Notes: generated by a model from the letters alone, not told the origin. 22,442 nucleotides of DNA from Dehalococcoidia bacterium (GCA_030615865.1 JAUWYK010000026.1:1-22442), one strand, 5' to 3'. Counted from the first letter of the stretch, positions 7,258 through 14,253 are shown. Program-made: numbers and translations.

Positions 7258-8586
7258 CTACTCCTTAGGTCTCAGGTCTTTAAACCTTTTCGCCTTAACA
7301 TCATACCTAGGTAAGGTGCCGTAATCATGAAACTCCAGGTTGTATCGCAAATTGGTCTTCAGTCTTAGCTGCTGAGCCAACTTTTTCTCAATGGCGTCAA
7401 CATTACGCTTAAAATCAGGGATTATCTCCACCTTCAATGTTATATCGTCGATATCGCCCTTCTTAGTTACCATCACCTCATATTCGTCACCCAACTCGGG
7501 AATACCCCTCACCACCTCCTCGATAGCCGTCGGTGCTAGAAGTACCCCTTTCACTTTAGTGATATCATCAGTGCGACCAATAACGCCGCCTTTCAATAAC
7601 CTGAAGGTTCGTCCGCACTCACATTTCTCCATAGGGTTCCACTCAATAACATCTTTTGAGTCAAATCTAACGCAGGGGTGGGCGAAACGGTCAAAGGTAG
7701 TAATGACCATACTACCACTCTTGCCCGGCTCGGTGATGGCAGCGCCAGTATCGATATCCTCTATCTCAACGAAATGGAAAGCCTCATTAACATGCAGTCC
7801 GCACTGAGCTTCACATTCATAGCCCCAGTGACCTATCTCGGAGGCACCGACGTGGTCATATACCTTGGCTCCCCACGCCTCTTCCATACGTTTTCTGGTT
7901 GCCGGAATACTACCGCCAGGCTCACCAGCAGCAGTGATCTTGGTAACATATAAGTCCTTGGACGGGTCTATACCCAGCTTATTTCTAGCTGTGTCAGCCA
8001 TACCTAAAATATACGTTGGTGTTGCCATGAGGGCGGTGGTTCTCAGTTCCTTCATTTTCAGTATCCTGGCTTCGGTATCGAGCACACCGCCGGGAACAAC
8101 CTCACAACCTACTTTCTCAGCAGCATAATGACCTGCCCAGAAGGCTATGTAGAGACTGTAACCAAAGGGAATAAATACCCTATCATAATCGCGATAGCCG
8201 TGAGCATATAGGATGTAAGCCCATGACTCGGCTGACCACTCCCAATCCTGCCAGGTCTCAGGGTGATAGACTGGCTGACCGGTCGTGCCGCTGGTCTGGC
8301 GATATTCAGTCACCTGCTGCAGGGGCACGCTTAGTATGTCGCCGTAGGGGTATGGCTCCTTGCCCTGTGCCGTTCTCAGCATTGACTTTTCCGTCTTGGG
8401 GACTTTCCGTATATCATCAAGTGTTTTGATATCGCCGGGTTCGAGCCCAGCGTTGTGATACAGGCTATGATAGAATGGCGAATTTTCATAAGCCCACTTG
8501 AAGATGTTCTGAAACTTCTTTAGCTGTAGTATCTCAAGCTTCTCACGAGGTAGTGTTTCCAGAATCGGGTTCCAGTATTTCTCCAT
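7258..8586 (-). CDS. Phenylacetate-CoA ligase family enzyme (PaaK-like, AMP-forming)
   Basis: This 442-residue protein has the normal PaaK length and its motifs: the phosphate-binding loop RQTSGTTGQPV (96-106), AAGEPGG, YDHVGASEIG, the hinge-region GRTDDITKVKGVLLAPTAIEE and a late KAKRF with a candidate catalytic lysine. A CxC pair in CECGRTFR is as seen in many PaaK relatives. It activates a carboxylic acid with ATP and CoA, giving acyl-CoA, AMP and pyrophosphate in the cytoplasm. Aryl acids are the usual substrates, but the family is broad. It follows AOR 1 by 16 bases, so the AOR could supply the acid from an aldehyde or take the acid in reverse. GAGGAGG lies close before the ATG. Its last codons contain the ribosome site of the small gene at 7253. 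Confidence 0.9.
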   Translation of the reverse strand: MEKYWNPILETLPREKLEILQLKKFQNIFKWAYENSPFYHSLYHNAGLEPGDIKTLDDIRKVPKTEKSMLRTAQGKEPYPYGDILSVPLQQVTEYRQTSGTTGQPVYHPETWQDWEWSAESWAYILYAHGYRDYDRVFIPFGYSLYIAFWAGHYAAEKVGCEVVPGGVLDTEARILKMKELRTTALMATPTYILGMADTARNKLGIDPSKDLYVTKITAAGEPGGSIPATRKRMEEAWGAKVYDHVGASEIGHWGYECEAQCGLHVNEAFHFVEIEDIDTGAAITEPGKSGSMVITTFDRFAHPCVRFDSKDVIEWNPMEKCECGRTFRLLKGGVIGRTDDITKVKGVLLAPTAIEEVVRGIPELGDEYEVMVTKKGDIDDITLKVEIIPDFKRNVDAIEKKLAQQLRLKTNLRYNLEFHDYGTLPRYDVKAKRFKDLRPKE

Positions 8587-8602
8587 TTTCTATTCCTCCT
8601 CT

Positions 8603-10450
8603 TCATTGCAGCCCCAGTTCATTAAGCTTGGCGGTAGTTGGTGTTCCACTCTTATCCCAGCCACGCGCCTCATAGTACTCATCGAGCATGGCATCAAGGT
8701 CTGCCTGGCTGATAAGCTGACCGACAGAAGCCCCTGCTTTAATAGGCTCAGTCATTAGACGTTCGGGGAATGTGTCATCTTTGCGGCTAAATCCCTCTCT
8801 CCCATTAAATAGCCGGGCAACATTATTTACCCGCTCCCCAATCTGCTGGATTTGTTCGGCGGTGAACGGAATCCCGGTAGCCGCGGTTACCAAATCGGCG
8901 ATGTTCTGACAGGCGATTGCGGTTATACCCATATCAAGGATAAAGGCGCACAGTATGGGGCAATCAGTCGTGGCGCAACGGACATCTTGGTTCCATTTGG
9001 TCAGCTTTCCTTTCCCTTTTATGGCAAATCTATCAACCTTCTCGGGAATCGGATCGCCAAAAATTTCTTGAAAGGCGTAGCCGCGGTTATGGTCAGCCCC
9101 GTTATAAGCAGTGGCATAATTCAGGCCGTGTGCCTTGGCTCCCCTTACATCGTAAGCGGGTAATTCCAGGCCTTTGATATGCATGGCATACTTTTGTGAG
9201 TCTTTACCTATTTTCTGTGCCGCTTTCCTGGTGCCTTGGCCCAGAATGGCTCCTAAACCTTCTTTATAAGCCATCTGCCGTAGCATCTCAATCATTGCCT
9301 CATGATTGCCGAACTTAAGCTCAAGCCCGCCGGTATCCTTCTTGGTCAGTATTCCCCTTTCATAGAGTTCCATGGCAAAGCCTATGGTAACACCGGCCGA
9401 AATCGTATCTATGCCATATTCGTCACAAAGCCGGTCTCCGGCAATGATAGCCGGCAGATAATCCACCCCCACGGCACTACCCAGCGAATAGGTCGTCTCA
9501 AATTCAGGTCCTTCAGTCAGGAAACCGGCGTACCGGCCACTGGTGACCATTTTGACCTGGGAGCAGGCCACCGGGCAATCAGCACAGGCAACCCTGGTAA
9601 TTTTCATAGCTTGCTGAGCATCAAGACCGATTCCTGGCACCATATTGACTTCTCCCGTCGCCGACCAGTTCTTTATAGCTAAAATGCCCATGGTAGTTGT
9701 TGTATCAACCACCGAAGGAGTACCGGTATTGGAGTGCCCCGGATAGAGCACAGGGCTTTCTTTCATAGCCCGGTTCATTATCCGGCGTGCTTCTCTGAAC
9801 TTAGCCGGGTCAGCCACTGACGGTCTCCGGACTCCGAGCACGGCAATAGCTTTTAAGTTTTTTGAGCCCATCACCGCGCCTAATCCCTTTCTGCCAGCAG
9901 CGCGTCGTTCATTGATGATGCCAGCTATGGGGACGAGCTTCTCGCCAGCAGGACCTATGCAGGCAACCCGGAAATTTTGCTCCCGGAGTTCATCTTTGAT
10001 AAAGAGTTGGGTGTCAGTGGTTTCCATGCCACTCAGTTTTTCCGCACTCCTGAAGCTGACCTTCCCCCCCTTAATGGCTACATAGGTGGGCTTTGGGGCT
10101 TTACCTTCCACAATTATCATGTCATAACCTGCCCTTTTCATCTCAGCCGGGAAATGCCCCCCGCTCAAAGCGCAAGCTATGGTATCTGTAAGTGGTGACT
10201 TGGAAACGACCGCCATTCTGCTGGTACAAGAAACCCCGCTAGCTGTCAGCGGACCTACGGCAAAGATTAGCTTATTTTCTTTATCTAGGGCAGGAGTTCC
10301 TGGTTTTACCTCATCGTACAAGTATTTAAAAGCAAAACCGACACCACCCAAATAATTTTTAGCTAGTTCTTCAGAGACTACTTCTTCTTTCGCAGACTGG
10401 TTACTTAAGTCTATCCTCAGTATCTTTCCCATATAACCGCCATTGTACAT
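8603..10450 (-). CDS. aor: Aldehyde ferredoxin oxidoreductase (tungsten/molybdopterin), copy 1
   Basis: This 615-residue protein has the length and layout of the AOR family. The N-terminal domain has the pterin-contact blocks VGPLTASGVSCTSR and ALSGGHFPAEMKRAGYD. Domain 2 carries the CxxCxxxC cluster ligands C289, C292 and C296 and GPEFETTYSLGS. Domain 3 has YDVRGAKAHGLNYATAYNGADH and a likely fourth cluster ligand C501 in DCPILC. AOR oxidises aldehydes to acids while reducing ferredoxin, with a bis-pterin tungsten (or molybdenum) centre and a 4Fe-4S cluster. The Cys usual in the GACH motif is Asp here (GADH). GGAGGT 6 bases upstream supports the ATG at 10450 over an internal Met7. It sits between a MoaD-like gene and a PaaK-like ligase, suggesting an aldehyde-acid-acyl-CoA route, possibly for aromatic compounds (inference). 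Confidence 0.95.
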   Translation of the reverse strand: MYNGGYMGKILRIDLSNQSAKEEVVSEELAKNYLGGVGFAFKYLYDEVKPGTPALDKENKLIFAVGPLTASGVSCTSRMAVVSKSPLTDTIACALSGGHFPAEMKRAGYDMIIVEGKAPKPTYVAIKGGKVSFRSAEKLSGMETTDTQLFIKDELREQNFRVACIGPAGEKLVPIAGIINERRAAGRKGLGAVMGSKNLKAIAVLGVRRPSVADPAKFREARRIMNRAMKESPVLYPGHSNTGTPSVVDTTTTMGILAIKNWSATGEVNMVPGIGLDAQQAMKITRVACADCPVACSQVKMVTSGRYAGFLTEGPEFETTYSLGSAVGVDYLPAIIAGDRLCDEYGIDTISAGVTIGFAMELYERGILTKKDTGGLELKFGNHEAMIEMLRQMAYKEGLGAILGQGTRKAAQKIGKDSQKYAMHIKGLELPAYDVRGAKAHGLNYATAYNGADHNRGYAFQEIFGDPIPEKVDRFAIKGKGKLTKWNQDVRCATTDCPILCAFILDMGITAIACQNIADLVTAATGIPFTAEQIQQIGERVNNVARLFNGREGFSRKDDTFPERLMTEPIKAGASVGQLISQADLDAMLDEYYEARGWDKSGTPTTAKLNELGLQ

Positions 10451-10517
10451 GAAATTACCTCCAATGATAGTTTATTCAGAAAAAGCCCAGCCGAATCTCT
10501 ATTCTCACCCTCATTTC

Positions 10518-10790
10518 TTACCCACCAGCAATGACACGTACTATATAAAGCTTATCCTCATTGTCAACTGGCTTAGCCAGCTCTTCCGGATAGGCACTCT
10601 TCAGATTGATGGAGACAAGAACTTTACCGGACAATTTACCGTTTTCATCAAAGAGCTCCTGCTTCATCCTGGGAAATCGCTCAACCAGGTCAGCCAAGCA
10701 CTCACCTACGGTACTTCCATGAACTTCGGCGACATTCTGGCCGTTGGTAAATTCTTTTAATCCTGAATAAAGGTGTACTTTTACGCCCAT
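10518..10790 (-). CDS. MoaD/ThiS-family sulfur-carrier protein
   Basis: This 90-residue protein has the beta-grasp pattern of MoaD: VKVHLYSGLKEFT at the start, VGECLADLVERFP in the helix, and a C-terminal IVRVIAGG. The terminal Gly-Gly is the site adenylated and thiocarboxylated in this family to donate sulfur for the dithiolene of the metal-binding pterin. Its place 67 bases before AOR 1 is a common arrangement and supports a role in making that AOR's tungsto- or molybdopterin. No MoaE is in the window. The ATG at 10790 is preceded only by a poor G-rich site, so initiation may be weak or controlled by the 170-base leader upstream. Confidence 0.87.
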   Translation of the reverse strand: MGVKVHLYSGLKEFTNGQNVAEVHGSTVGECLADLVERFPRMKQELFDENGKLSGKVLVSINLKSAYPEELAKPVDNEDKLYIVRVIAGG

Positions 10791-10850
10791 TTAAACTTAG
10801 ACCCCCCACCATTATTACACTCTGGTCTTGTTAGCGAAACCTGGTAGACC

Positions 10851-10872
10851 GTACCGTATAAAAGGTAAAACT
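10851..10872. repeat. 22-bp direct repeat, copy 1, in the AOR operon leader
   Basis: This stretch shares the pattern GTACCGTAnnAnAGGTAnAAC with 10931-10952, exactly 80 bases away. Each copy contains TACC and GGTA around an 8-base loop, so each could fold as a small hairpin or serve as a protein-binding site. Both lie downstream of the operon promoter. Confidence 0.5.
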
Positions 10873-10930
10873 TTCGAGAAGACTTTTGCATTAGTCTATT
10901 AGACACGGTTCGAGTCCACCAAGCTGGGCG

Positions 10931-10952
10931 GTACCGTACGATAGGTAGAACC
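10931..10952. repeat. 22-bp direct repeat, copy 2, in the AOR operon leader
   Basis: This is the partner of 10851-10872. It differs at four of 22 positions. It lies just inside the predicted transcript. An adjoining ATAGGT...ACCTAT inverted pair (10941-10955) may extend the structure. Confidence 0.5.
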
Positions 10953-10967
10953 TATAAGCTTATTTTC

Positions 10968-10996
10968 AGTATAGTTGGTTTTAATGATTTTGCCAA
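10968..10996 (-). promoter_or_regulatory. Promoter of the MoaD-AOR-ligase operon
   Basis: On the minus strand TTGGCA (10996-10991) is followed by exactly 17 bases and TATACT (10973-10968); each hexamer has one mismatch to consensus. Start point near 10961, so the operon would have a leader of about 170 bases that contains the repeats at 10931 and 10851. Confidence 0.65.
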
Positions 10997-11024
10997 GTCT
11001 TGATAAGCCTTGGGGCAGAGGAGT

Positions 11025-11049
11025 GTTCAACTCCACCGTGGAATTGAAC
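11025..11049. promoter_or_regulatory. 25-bp near-perfect palindrome
   Basis: The 12-base arms GTTCAACTCCAC and GTGGAATTGAAC flank one central C; 11 of 12 positions pair. It stands 72 bases before the leader ORF at 11121 and just upstream of the -35 of the divergent AOR promoter, a fitting place for an operator. Confidence 0.55.
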
Positions 11050-11052
11050 GCA

Positions 11053-11074
11053 GTTAAACGGTTAACCGTTCAAC
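11053..11074. promoter_or_regulatory. 22-bp inverted repeat with a perfect 14-bp core
   Basis: AACGGTTAACCGTT (11057-11070) is a perfect palindrome, and flanking GTT and AAC extend it with one mismatch per side. It shares the element GTTCAAC with the palindrome at 11025, which ends four bases earlier. Together they look like paired operator sites for one regulator, although a hairpin in RNA is also possible. Confidence 0.55.
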
Positions 11075-11120
11075 TTTATGTTTGAATTGGACGGTTTTTA
11101 TACATCAAAAGGAGGTTAAG

Positions 11121-11156
11121 ATGGTGCTAATGAAGTTTGGTGAGGAGGTTGAGTGA
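11121..11156 (+). CDS. Eleven-codon leader ORF upstream of the 98-residue orphan gene
   Basis: A very good AAAAGGAGGT stands a few bases before ATG at 11121. The frame encodes MVLMKFGEEVE and stops with TGA at 11154-11156, one base before the GTG of the next gene. The next gene's GAGGAGG site lies inside this ORF. The arrangement suggests a leader peptide that couples or gates translation. No amino-acid run typical of attenuators is present. The peptide may have no function of its own. Confidence 0.45.
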   Translation: MVLMKFGEEVE

Positions 11157-11157
11157 A

Positions 11158-11451
11158 GTGGCTAGTAAGGCTATTGAATGGGTGAAATTGGGGCTGTTTA
11201 TTTGGTTTTTAAGAGAACTTAGCCGACCAAATACCAATATAAACAGTAATGACCCTAGACAAGTTACTGAATTTGGTCGCATTAGTTTGACCAAAGAAGA
11301 GATGGAAAGAATAATCACGGAAGCTTTTACTGAAGCTTTTGCGAGAACCAACGTGCTTAGCCTGCTGGAGCCTCAGATAGCAAAGCCATCCCCAGATCCT
11401 CAAACTGTGGATCAATTCCTATCACCAGATACCCCACCAGGACTTGCTTGA
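11158..11451 (+). CDS. Hypothetical 98-residue protein
   Basis: I do not recognise this protein. From the GTG at 11158 (GAGGAGG 9 bases upstream) it has 97-98 residues. An upstream in-frame TTG at 11137 is possible but has no good site. Near the start WVKLGLFIWFL is a short hydrophobic helix, possibly membrane-attached. The middle LTKEEMERIITEAFTEAFAR looks like an amphipathic acidic helix. The C-terminus is Pro-rich (KPSPDPQ, SPDTPPG). It follows an 11-codon leader ORF and a palindrome cluster and is alone between two operons. The strong ribosome site argues that it is translated. A small regulator, anchor or toxin-like product cannot be separated on this evidence. Confidence 0.5.
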   Translation: MASKAIEWVKLGLFIWFLRELSRPNTNINSNDPRQVTEFGRISLTKEEMERIITEAFTEAFARTNVLSLLEPQIAKPSPDPQTVDQFLSPDTPPGLA

Positions 11452-11567
11452 GCTTGTTTGCTGCACCTCTTCATTGTAGCCGGAGCCATCACTATTTCTC
11501 TTTCTATATACTAAAGTAGCGTTTTGTTACCACTGTTGGTCCGCGGGGCAATCTCCATTTTGCGGCA

Positions 11568-11596
11568 TTGACAAGCCCATCAACGAGAATCAAAAT
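11568..11596 (+). promoter_or_regulatory. Candidate promoter, unit 1 upstream of the importer operon
   Basis: Perfect TTGACA (11568-11573), a 17-base spacer and CAAAAT (11591-11596, four of six matches). The flanking ATTGACAAG is shared with unit 2. Confidence 0.45.
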
Positions 11597-11637
11597 CGCA
11601 ACATCTAAAATGACCTTAAGAGAACATATTGGTTTAA

Positions 11638-11756
11638 GTGGGTGAGACTATGAGATAAGGGCACTGAAACCGCTTGGTAGTACAGCGATGGCCGGTGCAC
11701 TTCTTGGTTTGAGCCATATGAATGCTGATGCAGTCATAACCTTCATGCCCGTCTGA
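11638..11756 (+). repeat. Leader unit 1: duplicated segment with a degenerate signal-peptide-like ORF
   Basis: Bases 11638-11709 align with 11929-11999 at about 50 of 72 positions. A frame from CTG 11664 to TGA 11756 reads LKPLGSTAMAGALLGLSHM and continues for 11 more residues, resembling the start of a secreted protein. It lacks a normal start codon except an internal ATG at 11688. It is probably a truncated gene remnant or leader peptide rather than a working gene. Confidence 0.45.
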
Positions 11757-11843
11757 TAAGATAAGGGAGAAGCTCAGCTTCTTGTTCCTCCCCAAGCTTG
11801 TAACTAAATGCCGCACGCACAAGCCTCGTCCCTTTCTGTGGTA

Positions 11844-11872
11844 TTGACAAGATTCCATTGCAGGATTAGACT
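11844..11872 (+). promoter_or_regulatory. Candidate promoter, unit 2 upstream of the importer operon
   Basis: Perfect TTGACA (11844-11849), a 17-base spacer and TAGACT (11867-11872, four of six matches). It lies 276 bases after the unit 1 promoter and is the nearer candidate for the binding-protein gene. Confidence 0.5.
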
Positions 11873-11953
11873 TTACCCTGCAACATATGAAAGATACTTA
11901 GAGGCAACGTAAAATGGGGTTGGAGGAGGTGGGGGTAAGAATGAAAGAAGGGC

Positions 11954-12007
11954 ATGAAATCACTAACTAATATGGCGGTGGCTGGTGCCCTTTTTGTTAT
12001 GTTGTAA
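11954..12007 (+). CDS. Seventeen-codon signal-peptide-like micro-ORF (leader unit 2)
   Basis: ATG at 11954 opens the frame MKSLTNMAVAGALFVML, then TAA at 12005-12007. A lysine followed by a small-residue hydrophobic core is what a bacterial signal peptide looks like, but no mature protein follows. It is homologous in DNA to the unit 1 frame at 11664. The ribosome site is poor (AAGG close to the ATG). It is either the stub of a lost secreted-protein gene or a leader peptide for the downstream importer operon. Confidence 0.35.
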   Translation: MKSLTNMAVAGALFVML

Positions 12008-12093
12008 CTTGTGAAACTGACCAATGAAGGGAGGTGATAAATAGGAAGGTATTATTAAGATTCAGCAGACTAAAAATCTAAAGGAGGGCTAAA

Positions 12094-13296
12094 TTGAAAA
12101 GGAAAAGGTTATTAATACTATTGGGTAGTATCTGCTTGGTCTTAGTATTAGCAGCACTGCCTTTCATGGCAGCTTGTGCCAAACCAGCACCACAGACCTT
12201 AAAGATTGGTGCTTTGATGTCTCTGACCGGCTTTGCCTCGGCGTCTGAGGCACTAATCTGGGATGGAGTGCAGCTGTTTGAGGATTGGATTAATGAGCAA
12301 GGCGGGATTACCGTTGATGGGCAGCCATACTTGATTGAATTTGTTGTTGAGGACGGGCAGAGCAGTGCTGACGGTGCCGTGGACGCAGCGACCAAGCTCG
12401 TCTATGACCATGGTGTAAAGTTCATGGTTGGACCGGTTATGCCTTTCATGGTTGTTGCCCAGGGGACAGTCACCGAACCGGCCGGGGTACTCCGTGTCGT
12501 ATATTACAATTGCTTCATGCCCGAGGAATACGGTCCGAACACCCCATACACTTTCGTCTGTAATGACACCACCGTAGACTATATGACCCCCAATATGCAG
12601 TACCTGAAAGAGACCTATCCGGCGGCAAAGACTATCACCGTTATCACCCCGGATGATGGTGCTCCCCCCTATCTTGAGCCACTATTCAAGCAAAAGGCTG
12701 CAGCAGAGGGGCTTGAGTCATTAGAGTTTGTGTTATGGCCTCTGGACGCAACCGACTTCACCACATTTGTAGTCAAGGCCCTGGCCACTAATCCAGACTC
12801 GCTATTCCTCATCAACGGCTGGCCGATACACATGGGCTCTATCCTTAAGGCAGCCAGGGAGATGGGCTTCACCGGCCCGGTGTTCGCCTGCCATGAAGAC
12901 CCCTATGATATCCGCGAGGTTGCTGGTGTAGAGGCATCTACAGAGTTTTATACTCATAATGTAATGATGGATGACCCTGAGATGACGTCTATGATAAAGG
13001 AAATCGCCAGCCGGGGCGAAGCCAAATATGGCAGAGCGTCACCAACACATGTCTGGGGTTGGAATGCCTGCTATTGTCTTGCTCAAGCTATTGAGGAAGC
13101 CCAGAGCCTTGACCCTACTGTGGTGAAGGATAGCTGGGAGAAAATGACCTCAATCGATACCGCATATGGGCCGGGGAGGATAGGCGGACTGAATACCTAT
13201 GGCATCAACCACACTGTAAGCTACCCGATGCCATTGACTGCCCTCAAGGATGGAGAGGTGGTCTGGGTTATGTGGCAGGAAGTGCCACTGCCATAG
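12094..13296 (+). CDS. Branched-chain-type ABC transporter substrate-binding lipoprotein
   Basis: This 400-residue protein has a basic, hydrophobic signal peptide ending in FMAAC, so Cys28 should be lipidated. The mature part starts LKIGALMSLTGFASASEALIWDG, standard for Peripla_BP_6 binding proteins, and later FEDWINEQGGI and PVMPFMV fit the fold. It should capture the substrate outside the cell and hand it to the permeases encoded next. The TTG start has AAGGAGG 6 bases upstream. Many relatives bind amides, urea, organic acids or aromatic acids, so leucine-type specificity should not be assumed; neighbouring AOR and CoA-ligase genes hint at a carboxylic acid (inference). A strong hairpin follows the stop, which often keeps binding-protein mRNA in excess over the permeases. 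Confidence 0.93.
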   Translation: MKRKRLLILLGSICLVLVLAALPFMAACAKPAPQTLKIGALMSLTGFASASEALIWDGVQLFEDWINEQGGITVDGQPYLIEFVVEDGQSSADGAVDAATKLVYDHGVKFMVGPVMPFMVVAQGTVTEPAGVLRVVYYNCFMPEEYGPNTPYTFVCNDTTVDYMTPNMQYLKETYPAAKTITVITPDDGAPPYLEPLFKQKAAAEGLESLEFVLWPLDATDFTTFVVKALATNPDSLFLINGWPIHMGSILKAAREMGFTGPVFACHEDPYDIREVAGVEASTEFYTHNVMMDDPEMTSMIKEIASRGEAKYGRASPTHVWGWNACYCLAQAIEEAQSLDPTVVKDSWEKMTSIDTAYGPGRIGGLNTYGINHTVSYPMPLTALKDGEVVWVMWQEVPLP

Positions 13297-13315
13297 GTTA
13301 GTTTTGTTTTGCTAC

Positions 13316-13356
13316 GGCTATCTTGCGGGAGGGGAATTCTCTCCTGCAAGATAGCC
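13316..13356 (+). promoter_or_regulatory. Strong intercistronic hairpin between binding protein and permease
   Basis: GGCTATCTTGC and GCAAGATAGCC form an 11-bp perfect stem, extended inside by GGAG/CTCC. No T run follows, so it is more likely an mRNA stabiliser or partial attenuator than a full terminator. Confidence 0.6.
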
Positions 13357-13389
13357 AATAAAGTGAAAAACTAGGAAGATAAGAATAAT

Positions 13390-14253
13390 TTGGACCTGGG
13401 GTTACTAGCACAAGTTGGCGTCAACGCATTGATGCTGTCATCAATGTATATCTTGATGGCTCTTGGTTTTGCTCTCCTTCTTAGCGTCATGCGCATTCTG
13501 AATTTTGCCCACGCTGTCATCTACATGGGCGGTGGTTACATCTGCTATCAACTGGCGGTAATCTATGGGCTGAATCAGTGGCTGTCCCTGGTGCTGGCCG
13601 CATTGATAATGGGCCTGTTTGGGCTGTTTCTTGAGAGATTCTGTTTTCGCCCCTTCTTCGGGGATGTCAACCGCACTATAGTCATGGCGCTGGCTATAAT
13701 TGTAATTTTGCAGTCTGCGGTCAATGCGGCGGTTGGCAGTTATGTGAGGTCTTTACCAGCCTTTGCTTCAGGTATTATCAGGGGTGGGGGTGTTTCACTT
13801 AGTGTAGAGAGGCTGGTAACCTTCATCATCGGTGCCGCACTAGTTGTGACGCTCATCCTTTTCATACAAAAGACTAAGATAGGTCAGCAAATGCTTGCCA
13901 TTTCTCAGGACTCTACCGGAGCTGTCCTGCAAGGGATTAACATCCACCGCATTTCTGCTATCGCCACTATGATAGCCTGCGCCTTAGCTGCGGTGGCAGG
14001 TAGCTTAATCGGCGCTATAGTAAACATAAACCCCTTTATGGGGGATTACATGCTGGTAAAAGCAATTGTAATAGTCATCCTGGCTGGGATAGGAAGTATT
14101 GGGGGTGTCTTGCCTGCCGGGCTGATTCTGGGTACCATAGACGCCACTTTGCCCATATTGATAAGCGGCAGCGCCACTGACGCAGTAGGCTTCGGCATAG
14201 TTATTCTTATCCTACTGTTCAGACCCCAAGGACTGTTTGGACACGAGGCATAA
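13390..14253 (+). CDS. livH: Branched-chain-type ABC transporter permease (LivH family)
   Basis: This 287-residue, very hydrophobic protein has about eight membrane segments and the LivH blocks ALGFALLLSVMRILNFAHA (about 25-43), MALAIIVILQSAVN and the late VIVILAGIGSIGGVLPAGLILG that contacts the ATPase. The C-terminus LLFRPQGLFGHEA is typical. It forms half of the membrane channel with the LivM-type protein that follows. The TTG start has only a weak AGGAAG-type site, so translation may be low relative to the binding protein. The family match covers essentially the whole protein from the first residues. Confidence 0.93.
   Translation: MDLGLLAQVGVNALMLSSMYILMALGFALLLSVMRILNFAHAVIYMGGGYICYQLAVIYGLNQWLSLVLAALIMGLFGLFLERFCFRPFFGDVNRTIVMALAIIVILQSAVNAAVGSYVRSLPAFASGIIRGGGVSLSVERLVTFIIGAALVVTLILFIQKTKIGQQMLAISQDSTGAVLQGINIHRISAIATMIACALAAVAGSLIGAIVNINPFMGDYMLVKAIVIVILAGIGSIGGVLPAGLILGTIDATLPILISGSATDAVGFGIVILILLFRPQGLFGHEA

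Larger units (their letters stand above)
10791..11120. other. Divergent intergenic region rich in repeats and palindromes
   Basis: This 330-base gap separates the MoaD gene (minus) from the leader ORF at 11121 (plus). It holds the minus-strand promoter, the two 22-bp direct repeats 80 bases apart, tRNA-like scraps around 10834-10917 and the palindromes at 11025-11074. No protein gene was found. I see no convincing plus-strand promoter. Confidence 0.65.
11452..12093. other. Long intergenic region with duplicated promoter-leader units before the importer operon
   Basis: This 640-base gap holds two imperfect copies of a unit made of a TTGACA promoter, a purine-rich leader and a short signal-peptide-like frame. 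The copies are listed separately. The 3' end carries an orphan GGGAGGTGAT Shine-Dalgarno at 12029-12038, about 56 bases before the real binding-protein start. No full-length gene was found on either strand. Confidence 0.6.

Noticed and set aside
10834..10917. Annotating a tRNA gene
   Set aside because: D and T stems do not pair, spacing is wrong and no acceptor stem can be formed; kept only as a low-interest finding.
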